Positions 48,798 through 64,000 of a stretch of DNA of 64,000 bases are shown piece by piece. A program made the translations under genes and the position numbers. The stretch is from contig JAOPHQ010005431.1 in the NCBI GenBank assembly GCA_030340625.1, positions 32,501 to 96,500 on the forward strand. The letters run 5' to 3'. This DNA is from Merluccius polli (taxonomy: Eukaryota; Chordata; Actinopteri; Gadiformes; Merlucciidae). The notes beneath the pieces were generated by a model. It was given only the letters and a program-made list of their open reading frames with translations, had not been told where the DNA came from and searched no databases. Within the stretch, counting starts at the first letter, position 1. Each line of letters opens with the position of its first letter.

Positions 48798-49592
48798 CGG
48801 GACTTTGCCAATTTGTATCCTGACAATCAGATCTATTCCAACCAAATTAACCACCGGTAGCACATGCATGTTGTATTTCACTCAATTTAACAATAACATG
48901 ATTGATAAAAATTGATAAAATACCTTACCCATGAGGCCACTGCATCAAGGTGCATTGAATATTACGCAAGTATGACTTTAAATATGTTCACTTATTTGTA
49001 GTGAACATATTGTCCCATCTTTCATTGTCTCCCTCGGGACTTCAGGAGTTCAACTCTCGGCTACTCCCTCTTTCAGTGTTTCCCCTCTCAGCGTAGACAG
49101 AGTGGGAGCCCTGAAGTGAAAGGACTAACCGCCACTTAAACATTTTCTTTCCCCAAGCTATAACCACCATAAATAAGGCCACTTTGCAAATCCCTCCCCT
49201 GTGATCTGCAACACTTGCACTTTAATCATGCATATTTACATTGAAATCACTGCATCATATTTAGATTCACATTCTATATTTATCCTTTTAGTCTAGATTT
49301 TATTCATGTTTGGATTCAACGAATGCTGACACCTGCAACAAGTTGAATTCCTTGCAAATCAAATCAAATCAAATACAAAAAAAACAGCTAGAGGGCTTAT
49401 GTTCAGTTTAGATTAAACAAACTAACAAAATAAACTAGTTACAAGATTAACAAAACCTATTCCGATCACTATGCTTGTATAGTTGTCGTATTGGCTAAAA
49501 AGACTAAATAAAAGATACCTGCAAAAGAGTAAAAGCTCACTGTCTAGGTCAAATGTATTATCCAAAAAGCCATAAATGTTATCTATGTACAT

Positions 49593-49723
49593 TCACAGCA
49601 ATGCATAGGGGACACTGTGAGCATCAGGGTACAAATGTTGCCTGAGGAACGCCAAGCTCTTGTCCCAACAGTCTTCCTGAGCATACGCATTAACTTTAGT
49701 AAGTCCTCCCCACAGCGCCATCA
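49593..49723 (-). pseudogene. thioesterase pseudogene exon 7 (C-terminus)
   Basis: Open frame MALWGGLTKVNAYAQED, CWDKSLAFLRQHLYPDAHSV, then PYALL and TGA at 49593-49595. The 5' boundary is weak: the frame requires an acceptor at GTGAG|TG. Confidence 0.82.
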
Positions 49724-49783
49724 CTCACACTATTTAAAAAAATATTTGTAACCATACCTCAAACTGTAGAAAATAGTTGTTAC

Positions 49784-49925
49784 CTTTCAGGTCTCTGAAG
49801 GGAATGTAAAACTTGCTGGCTCGGTTATGGGGGGCATCGGGTACATTGATGAGATGTCCAGTATCTGGATAGTGCAGTGTGGTCACCAGGTGCTCTTTTC
49901 ACGCCTCACGCATCATCTTGGCTAC
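49784..49925 (-). pseudogene. thioesterase pseudogene exon 6
   Basis: Acceptor TTCTCACAG. VAKMMREA, then TGA (49899-49901), then KEHLVTTLHYPDTGHLINVP and DAPHNRASKFYIPFRDLK. Donor AAAG|GTAACA. It contains the catalytic His block (PDTGHLI). Confidence 0.87.
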
Positions 49926-50616
49926 CTGTGAGAAGGTACGTGAGAAACGTGAGCTTCAGTTCAGTCCTGTGTACCATTAAAAACCACATCTCGCCTGTTC
50001 TGTTCTAGACAACAACAAAAAAGAGGAGGAACCAAACAGGTGTGCATCCCTACCAGAAACACCCTCGTTTCTTAACGGAAGCTAATGTCAGCAACAGTGT
50101 TCGATACCCTTTATATGGCGTGGTCTGTTAGCAAGCTTCTCTAACCTTGCGACAATGTATACATGTACAATTTACACGGTATATATTAAGCGTCAAGAGT
50201 CATATGAGATATGATTGTTGGCTTTGAATTTCATAACCAAGGAATTCCCATGAAAACAGTTATCATGCCACAAGGTATCAGGATTTTATAGCTCTAGATG
50301 CACCACTTGTAAAAATTGAGCTTGGCAAATCAGGTTTTAAATATTATGTACCATGCAAATAGAGTGAGTCACAAAAAACCCTGAAGTTAGGCTCTCTCAT
50401 CAGAACATTTTAAAACTCAGCTGTACGATGCATTGTTAATCTGTCCATTTTCGCTGTTAACTTTGTATATACTATTTGTACTGGCAGTTGTGCTCGTCTT
50501 GGCAAACTCCTGTATGTGTGTTCAGTTGTATACAGGCCCCTCTTGAAAAAGAAATCTCGATCTCAATGAGACTTCCTGTTTAAAAAATGAGGAAGACTGG
50601 TAGTCTGGTTACTTAC

Positions 50617-50695
50617 AAACTCAGCTGATTCTGCAGATGCGTAATTTTGATCATCTTCCCCAGCAACCAGCAACAGTGGACACTATATTTTCCAC
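50617..50695 (-). pseudogene. thioesterase pseudogene exon 5
   Basis: 79 nt, acceptor TTTGCTAG, consensus donor TTT|GTAAGT. In frame except TAG at 50683-50685, just before CPLLLVAGEDDQNYASAESA. Confidence 0.85.
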
Positions 50696-51149
50696 CTAGC
50701 AAAGATATGACAAACAATATAATTGGTGTGCATGTGCATGTGTGCGTGTGTGTGCATGTACCAACATTTACATTTCGATCTTTTGAGTGCGGTAGGGTCA
50801 AGCATCGCAGTATTACAGTTTTCCTCATCTTGCTGAATCATGCGTCCCTTCCTAATGACAAAAGTGATTCAATCATGTTTAATTAAGTCCAATTAAGCAA
50901 TATCCAGATTGGTACTATGCATTATGATCATGACACTGTGCATATGGAAAAGAGTACTTCTTGTTAAAAAAAAGAATCATTGTGCAACCACCACAAGCTG
51001 CTGTCAACTCGGACCACCTTTTATGTGGTATCATAGGGACATAAATGGGCATGTGATGAAACCTCCAGAACAGTATTAAAAGCTTCCTTAGTCTCCTGTT
51101 TGACCATCAGGATTTCTATGGCATTTGATTTACGCACGCATTTCTAAAA

Positions 51150-51631
51150 ATTCAGTAAGAAACATCACACAGTCGAAAGAACACAACACACATCTGCCCC
51201 CATTTGTCGAAATAATTACACCGATAGCTTTGCAGTGGCACAACATGTTGAGAACTACCATCGAACCGGATGATAGGCCATAAAGGCCAACTCTGTTGCC
51301 GATCACCAGCGGATGCTCCTGGAGAAACTGAAACGGCCTTTGTCTTTATGGACAAAGAGGACCAAGGTGACTTCCGTTAGATCCTGTTACACATCCGCAG
51401 TGCAACGGCCGCACGAGACGGAGAGAAACAACAACCATCGACAGAAACAAGGTAAGGCAACGGAAAAAACATCACGTAACCACAAAGTAGTCCAACGTCA
51501 CACTGTTTTCAAGGAGCACGTAGTCGACCGCCATGGCCACAAAACCATGGGACGGCGCAAGGCGGCGCGGGACTCCATCACTCGCATCGTCGCGCCCCAT
51601 ATGTCCAACACCCCAGGAAAGGGTCCATGAC
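51150..51631 (-). pseudogene. thioesterase pseudogene exon 4 (nucleophile region)
   Basis: Acceptor CCCTGCAG. HGPFPGVLDIWG, then a probable 1 bp deletion, then HGFVAMAVDYVLLENSVTLD. A diverged gap follows at about 51345-51465, then FLQEHPLVIGNRVGLYGLSS and GSMVVLNMLCHCKAIGV. GLSSG is where the family has its nucleophile elbow. The 3' limit is approximate. Confidence 0.75.
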
Positions 51632-51730
51632 CTGCAGGGGACAACGGTTTAGGTCCAAAAGACTTTGCGATCCTGAGGGGATTTCTTTGTCTTTTAGCAC
51701 AGGAGGAGAGGAACGCCAAGCTCTTCATAC

Positions 51731-51907
51731 CTGTATGAAGAGGGTTGCAATGAGCTTCTTCTCTCGCACTTTGATCCTCCTTACACCGGGTGCCATGTGC
51801 CACCTCTCTGCCACCAGAGGCCAGGGGAAGCTGCTGCCTCAGCCCTTCAGACAGGTGTCCCTTGAACACCATTGATGCACACCTCCATGGGGGTGCACAC
51901 ATCAGCC
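51731..51907 (-). pseudogene. thioesterase pseudogene exon 3
   Basis: Starts ADVCTPMEVCI, continues in a second frame as VFKGHLSEGLRQQLPLAS, then in a third as AERWHMAPGVRRIKVREKKL, ending IATLFI at donor CAG|GTATGA. Two frameshifts in 177 nt. Confidence 0.85.
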
Positions 51908-52059
51908 CTTATCGAGAGGTAGACAAGAATAATTGATTTAAGCAAACTCTGCTTTGCTCTCAAGATATTTAAACACAAGATTAAGTAACCAACACTGGCC
52001 GTGTGGAGTCGACCCTGAAGTGTTTGACCCTTATCTGACCTGATGTGGTAGTACATTAC

Positions 52060-52162
52060 CTTATAGCCTTACGGTTTCCTGGCACAGGTTTCATACTCCA
52101 CAGCAAACCCATCCCTTCCTTTTCCTGCGTACTGTGTACCCCCAAACTAGCATCTTCAGAAA
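52060..52162 (-). pseudogene. thioesterase pseudogene exon 2
   Basis: Acceptor ATTTTGCAG, donor AAG|GTAATG. Open in frame: SEDASLGVHSTQEKEGMG then LLWSMKPVPGNRKAI. It carries the family's GLLWSMKPVPG signature. Confidence 0.85.
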
Positions 52163-52292
52163 CTGCAAAATCGGTCCAGACGCCAGTTGCAACAACATAA
52201 AACATAACCGTTGTTCATTATTGTAACGTGAGGCAGTAAGCCCTGCATGCGAATTGAAGCAATGCTTTGAGTAAAATAGTCATCAGAGCTAC

Positions 52293-52486
52293 CATTGACC
52301 TTCCCTGTACTGTCAGCGACGGTAGTGTCCAAATGCCTCCAAATGCCCTTTTTCCGCAGAATAGTGGAGAGTGCGCAATGTGATTGGAAGACCAGGAGGC
52401 AGGTTCTCCACGGCCACCCCGAACTTCTCGTTAGAAAGCACCCGTGAGGGACAAACGGAGAGAATCGGGTGGACCGTCCCAGCCAT
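52293..52486 (-). pseudogene. thioesterase pseudogene exon 1
   Basis: Starts ATG GCT GGG and is open through LHYSAEKGHLEAFGHY. Then one extra base near 52321 shifts the frame before VADSTGKVN. Apparent donor AATG|GTAGCT. Confidence 0.85.
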
Positions 52487-52494
52487 AGCTTATG

Positions 52495-52958
52495 CAGGGT
52501 ATCTGCAGGTTTCAGCAAGTCAAATTTAAGACTTTTTAAGACCTTTTTAATACCACCTTGAATGAAATTTAAGACCTGAAACACGTGATGGTGGGGGGGA
52601 TCCCGCTGTATTACAACCCAAGCATGCATCTGGCCTCTTCTGGGTTGGCAACAGACGCGAGCCAACTTCGGAAACGGACGTCTTCCAGCCAACTGTCCTT
52701 GAATCTGCACTTATCCATTGTCGCAGACTAGCTAGCAAGCGCGCTGATAACCGTTTATATATGCAGCTAGCAAGAAAGAAGCCTCTCTACATGTCCTTCC
52801 CGAAAAAAAATAAAAATAGTCCTGCCCCGACAAATTTAAGACCTTGAGTTACAGGATTTAAGACCAGCATATGACATTTTTAACGAATTTAAGACTTTTT
52901 AAGGCCTTAAATTTAGAAACATGAATTTAAGACTTTTTAAGGATGCGGGGACACCCTG
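52495..52958 (-). mobile_element. 464 bp non-autonomous hAT-like element
   Basis: Ends CAGGGTATCTGCAGG (52495) and CCCGCATCC-type inverted terminus GGGGACACCCTG (to 52958). Both ends are followed inward by several TTTAAGACTTTTTAAG words, the subterminal repeats of a hAT group common in fish. The minus-strand interior encodes a short transposase N-terminus. No 8 bp target duplication is visible. It ends 8 bp from the start codon of the thioesterase pseudogene. Confidence 0.7.
52611..52718 (-). pseudogene. truncated hAT transposase N-terminus
   Basis: 35 codons: MDKCRFKDSWLEDVRFRSWL then ASVANPEEARCMLGL and stop. The W-L-x-F-xx-W-L pattern followed by A-x-C-x-L is the start of many transposase-type proteins, where CxLC zinc-binding follows. 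Here the frame stops just after the first cysteine. Confidence 0.6.
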
Positions 52959-54162
52959 TTTTGACCTGTGGAGCAGAAAAGCGCAGCCAAAATGACCAGC
53001 TCAAATAAGGTATTGTAGAAGCAATGTTACAAATGTAACGGTAGTTGTAGTTACTTTTAGGTTGCACCAAGCCGTTTTATTTAGATGATGCACTTGGTTG
53101 GCACGGATCCTTCAATGCATGAATTCCACAAGAATGGAGTCAACCACATGTGATAACTCGGCAGTGTAACTGGCCGGCGCTCATCTGAAGACCTATATAT
53201 ATATATATAGCCTATGTCTTCATGACCCTTTGTAAAGGTTACCGCAGTGTGCACACAAGACTATTGACAAGATTTGTCTTCATAGATTTTTCCATGTTTT
53301 TTGTGCGCGTGCATTCATTTGTCTGTGTATGCCGACACACTGTGTCCGTTGGTTTAAGTTTATTTGAATACCTCGAGGTTGTGGGTAAACTATTAGTTGC
53401 ACTTTCCAAACAACAAATCACATGGTCGTAAACACAAATAACTAAACATACTCTGTTCAGACAGATCTCATCCTCCACCTTAGATGGTTGTATTGCCATT
53501 AGGTTGCGCCTCTTGTCGAAGGTTTCACTCGTTATCGGCCTAGACTGAATTGATATGCTTTTACTTTGCAGAATAGAAAGGTTAAAAGGCTGAATTAATG
53601 TGTGAGCTATAGAAAACACACAATCAAAAAAAGAGAAGTCTCCCTTGAGGGGAAACTAGAGCACACCACATACAATATGACATAAAACAAGCTTGACAGT
53701 TTGGAGATAAACAGGCACAGCCCTATGAAAACAATCTGTTTTTCACAGTCACCATATTTGCATGTTCATTAGCATGTCTTGTAGAACAGAAAACAAAGGT
53801 TATGCTTATAGAAAGAGTTATAGAAAACAGAAAATCAGAAACTCCTGTCTCGACTGTCTGTACATATATGTTTATCTCAGTGATGTTATGACAACCAATC
53901 TACTGCATTGTGCAACTTAGCAAACGCAATTCAACCCAAAGTGGAGTGAAAGAGGACCCACTCGACAGAAACATGCGAGTGGATGAGACGGTATTAGTGT
54001 TTTACCCACCATGGTAAATTATAGCTTAATGTAGGTGGACCAAATATTGAATCCGGGAGGACAAAGGCCTTGAATCTTGATGCATTTGTGGACTGTCATT
54101 TCCTAAAATGGTAAAAAAAAAAAAATCCTTTGTCATTACATTTTACAGCAGATTGCACACAT

Positions 54163-54253
54163 AAATGAGTGTCCCTGTTTTGTATAAATACATACATTTG
54201 CAATAAAAAATGAGTGTCCCTGTTTTGTATAAATACATACATTTGCAATAAAC
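54163..54253 (+). repeat. tandem duplication, two copies of 45 bp
   Basis: AAATGAGTGTCCCTGTTTTG followed by TATAAATACATACATTTGCA is present twice, 45 bp apart, nearly identical. Recent. Confidence 0.92.
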
Positions 54254-55097
54254 AGATACAAATGTTTGCTTTTATTCAGTCTTGTTCGCAAACCAAGTTG
54301 TGGCCCAAAACATATACGGTTCATTTTTCAAAATGGCCCACTAACCGATCTAATTGTGCATCCCTGCTCTAGAGCATTTTTTTTCTTCAAATCTATAATT
54401 AGGGTCTCAGTGTGCTTCTTGCTTTGGACTACATACAGCATTTTCTATTCATTTTACAAAATAGTGAGATAGAAAACAAACACGAGAGATTAAAGAGTAA
54501 TAAAACAACGTTTTTCAATAGGTTGGTTCTCAGTCTTTACTACAGTTCCATCTAGTGGAAGACAACAATAATGAGAAAAAATATATATAGATGTCATTGC
54601 GATGTTTCATTTGAATGAACAAGACTAACCTACAACTAGTTTAGGTAGTGCCTACATGAAAAGCCTACTCTCGCCATGGTCTAATAAAATGGAAAGGATG
54701 GATTGGGGCTTTGTAGACCAACCTATTGATGAGACAGCGAAGAGAGAGAAAGATATGAAGGTCACCGTGGGATGAAAAAAATAAAATAAACACTTTCACG
54801 ACATACCAGGCTCTTTAGCAAGCCATCTGTCAGTGTACAAAGTCTTTGGGGTCATTGTAAGCACCTGGCTATCCCACCCGTACGTAGGTTGTTCCACAGC
54901 CCTAGAGGAGCGATTGAGTGGAAGATGATGGCAGTGAGGGGCCTATAAAAGTGTTGAAGAAATATACGACAACACGGCATCCTTAAAATTCACACCATGT
55001 TTCTCTGCCTCTCCTCAACATGTTTTCCTTCAGGCTTGTGTCAACTATATTATGCAGCCAGCAGCAAAACACTTCAACACCACTGTACAGCCTTTTC

Positions 55098-55101
55098 TTC
55101 A

Positions 55102-55132
<31 letters not shown>

Positions 55133-55155
55133 TTTTCTATTTTTTTTTTTTTTTC
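55098..55155 (+). repeat. (AT)n followed by poly-T
   Basis: About 13 AT units, then T runs broken by C. Confidence 0.9.
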
Positions 55156-57156
55156 ACGTCTGCCTGGCTCATTCCCCGAAATTAATTTGGACACCGAGTG
55201 CCAAGGCAGTTGGGTGATGGTAGGTGAAAGTAAGCATCTTTCCAAGGTGACTGTGACCTCAGAGAAATCCCATTTGAACTGAAGCCAGCGTTGTTTTATT
55301 GCCCATGGGCTGCGTGAGGCCATCAATAGCATAGCACTTGCTTCCTCCAACCATAGCTCCCAGACTTTATTGTAACCGTGCTGTTTCCAGCAAGACGGAG
55401 ACAACATTTATTTTTGAAGCCAAACACAACTGAGGCAATACCTATTGTGATTGTATTGTTACGTATGCATGCCCATACCTCAGCCTGTGACTGGTCAAAA
55501 GTTTTCAAGTTTGTCATGACATATGTATCCCTGTAAATCTGATCTCCAAAAAGTTGAATCCCATTTTGAGAATTATACGGCCGCCAAACTGTCAGCCCCG
55601 CCGGCACAATGGACGAAATTTTCTGAAACATGGTATGGGGCTATTTTACATGCTGAACATGTTTACCTCTTGGAGCCATAAGATGCTTCAGGATAGATTT
55701 TTCTGGGCCAGGGCCTTGAAAATAGGTAGGCATATAGAGGCCATCTCCCTTAAAGAAGTGTGCCAAATGTGGTGTCAATGGCATCACAGTATCAATTTGA
55801 ATAAATGCTTTAAGCTGAGCACTAGGCACTACTTCGCCCGCAGGGGGTGCACAATTGCCATTCGTTAGAGATAACAGTAACAATGAGTAAAGCCGTGACT
55901 ACATTTGAACACAGATATAATTGTACCATTATTGAGAAATGATCAAGAACCTTTCTAAATATAAGTGAACATTGCAACAGCCATCTATTTCTAAGCAGAA
56001 CTGGGTGTGCTAGTTAACATCTAATTTGTTGCAGAGGAAAGGATAAAGTAGGTCTACAACACACAATGTGTGGACTCATGGTCTGCTTAGCATTGCACAT
56101 AGGCCATATGTACAAGGCCATATCTACAAGAGAACTGTGAACCATCAGAATTGACTGTCGCCCTCTCTAAAGGCAACCTAGGCCTTTATTTAAGGGAACA
56201 TTGATGCAACATCAGTGGTTCCTACTTGATTAAACCAATGACACACTGGCTCTTACAAAGCCCGTTTCCCTCTTAAATCTTAACCGCGTTGCTACGATGC
56301 AGGGCACTTAGCCTTAATGGCGCACTGTACAGTTAAGACCCCAAGCTGAGAAATCTCTTCTCTCGCTATGAAGCGACATGGCGTATGGTTCAGTAGGATT
56401 AAGTCACAAACAATGTAGACTTACAATAGAGTTCAACACAATAGACTGCTCCATTTTCTAATGTCAAATATAAACATCGGACATAACCATTTAAAAAGCA
56501 GCCACTTATTACCCAGTTCACCGCATAACTTAATTGGGGCCCTTCTCTGTCTAGTCTAAATACTAACGACCACGCTTTTGCCAAAGGGGTATAAGCTTTA
56601 TATAAAAGTGCCCTACCCGATGTCAAAAAGCTAGCAAAATCAATACCATCTATTCACTCTCACTTTTCTTTTTGTATCGATTTGATGTGGCTTAGTTTTC
56701 TCTGTCTTCTTGTAAAGCTTTTGTGGGGTATTAGTTGTTGTATGCAACGTATAATTATTTGAATGCAGTGTGACGTACATTTTGATGTATTTTTTTAATA
56801 TACCGTTCTGAGATTATAACAATGATGACAAATCATATAAAATTATACATAATTCAGTAATTGCATATTAACTTTGTCTAAACTCCAATCAAGTTCAACT
56901 CAAATCAAGCTTGTGTGTACAGTCCTCTGGTACATTATTTTAGAAGGCAAAAGATAACTCGCTTTCATAAAGCAAAACTATTTACAATGGATCAACTCCT
57001 ATTCACAATCTTAAAGAGCTCAATTAACATAGAAGGGCTGTAGAAGGGCTGAAACCTCAAAACGCATTCCAACAGAACTAGGTAAACTCAAAGTAAAATA
57101 TATACATCACGTCAACCATTGTTTCCGATGAGCTACGGGAAGTTTTGGCGCTGGAT

Positions 57157-63353
<6,197 letters not shown>

Positions 63354-64000
63354 CTGCAGGAGGAGGGGAAAGCAGTGGGGGGGGGGGGGGGGGGGGGGGA
63401 GAGACAGGTGATCAGGCAACACAACAATGTTAAAGGGACCCTGTTTTACCACCAGCTGTGATTTGGTGTTGATTTCACATTCAAAGGCATTTCAAAACCT
63501 ACCATAGTGGGTAGATATCACACGTGGACACATAATGGGTGGTAAAATAACCTACAAACTAAGAAAACGCTAATCTTGTAAGTAGTTACCGTGATAATGT
63601 GCTATATACGTGTTGTGTGACTTTACATATTGAATTTATTCTGACGAAACACAGAGGAGAGCAATTATAGAGTTTAATTTCGCAACTGAAAAAACATTTG
63701 TAGTTGTACTCAAGATTTGTTAACTTATAGGTTGGTATTTCTAATCACAGAAAAGATGTGTTAGTCTGTGAATCGGTTTGCAGAGTCAGACTGATTAGAC
63801 TCAGGGGCTGGGTGAGACTGCACACATGTGGTGCATGAGCAATCATGGCACCCAGGATAAACCAGCTATCAACACACACACACTCAGGAGAGAGCCTCTG
63901 TCAAGACGGCATTTCAAATCTGCTCTGGTTGTAACAGCTTGCCAACTCTCCAATAAACTGGTGTCGACCAACAGCTATCTGTGTCCTGTGGTGGTGTGTG
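63354..64000. other. fbxo15 intron, right edge
   Basis: G run at about 63378-63399, otherwise AT-rich. The preceding F-box exon is not present in this window. Confidence 0.5.

Larger units (their letters stand above)
49593..52486 (-). pseudogene. acyl-CoA thioesterase / BAAT family pseudogene, with introns
   Basis: The family hydrolyses acyl-CoA esters or conjugates bile acids in peroxisome or cytosol. The minus strand reads the whole family from start to stop. N-terminal domain: MAGTVHPILSVCPSRVL, EKFGVAVENLPPGLPITLR, LEAFGHY, VSEDASLG, EGMGLLWSMKPVPGNRKAIR, ADVCTPMEVCI, GHLSEGLRQQLPLAS, ERWHMAPGVRRIKVREKKLI. Hydrolase domain: HGPFPGVLDIWG, HGFVAMAVDYVLLENSV, FLQEHPLVIGNRVGLYGLSS, CPLLLVAGEDDQNYASAESA, TLHYPDTGHLINVPDAPHN, ALWGGLTKVNAYAQED, LAFLRQHLYPD. 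The likely Ser (GLSSG), Asp (GEDDQ) and His (TGHL) triad is still legible. Breaks: TAG at 50683-50685, TGA at 49899-49901, and frameshifts near 52321, 51870, 51820 and 51550. Introns at plausible splice sites exclude a processed copy. Assignment to ACOT or BAAT is uncertain. Confidence 0.88.
52960..57100. other. intergenic DNA between pseudogene and fbxo15
   Basis: No gene recognised. Contains a (TA)n at about 53195-53210 and an (AT)n/(T)n at 55098-55155. 55430-55870 has the wording GTGTGCCAAATGTGGTGTCA and CACTAGGCACTACTTCGCCC, which suggests an old dispersed repeat. 55554-55868 is open but featureless. Confidence 0.4.

Noticed and set aside
51313..51902. Plus-strand 105-codon frame opposite the thioesterase relic
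   Set aside because: It is the antisense shadow of the pseudogene exon 4 and has no family character of its own.

Overview
This window is vertebrate nuclear DNA, almost certainly from a ray-finned (teleost) fish. Genes have short exons with GT/AG introns, and the DNA is saturated with microsatellites, poly-G/poly-C tracts, minisatellites, tRNA-derived SINE pieces, CR1/L2-type LINE pieces and hAT transposons. There is no prokaryotic gene, operon, CRISPR array or phage. Most long open frames are side effects of (CA)n, (GA)n and G-rich repeats and are not genes.

Layout: (1) 450-1865, minus strand: the first four coding exons of neto1 (signal peptide plus first CUB domain). The rest of the gene lies beyond the left edge. 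A CpG-containing probable promoter/5'UTR lies at 2555-2840, and a long purine tract just upstream. (2) About 3-49 kb: a gene-poor interval of simple repeats, several minisatellites (including a 1.45 kb G-rich array at 6.6-8.1 kb), a 954 bp foldback hAT-like element (22.8 kb), SINE/LINE relics and stretches of ordinary AT-rich DNA, some of which look like candidate conserved regulatory DNA. (3) 49593-52486, minus strand: a pseudogene of the acyl-CoA thioesterase/BAAT family, with its introns but broken by nonsense codons and frameshifts. A non-autonomous hAT element begins 8 bp upstream of its start codon. (4) 57157-63353, minus strand: the last seven exons of fbxo15 to the stop codon. The F-box exon is beyond the right edge. 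One intron holds a 947 bp hAT element with an exact 8 bp target-site duplication and a truncated BED-finger transposase.

From memory, NETO1 and FBXO15 are also neighbours in the same orientation on human 18q22, so the window looks like an old conserved linkage with a gene desert between. The two genes do not form a pathway: NETO1 is an auxiliary subunit of ionotropic glutamate receptors, and FBXO15 an F-box protein. The acyl-CoA thioesterase relic is the least expected gene content. No new molecular system is evident. The best leads are the dead thioesterase gene, two splice sites built on or beside long (GT)n tracts, and the transposon structures.
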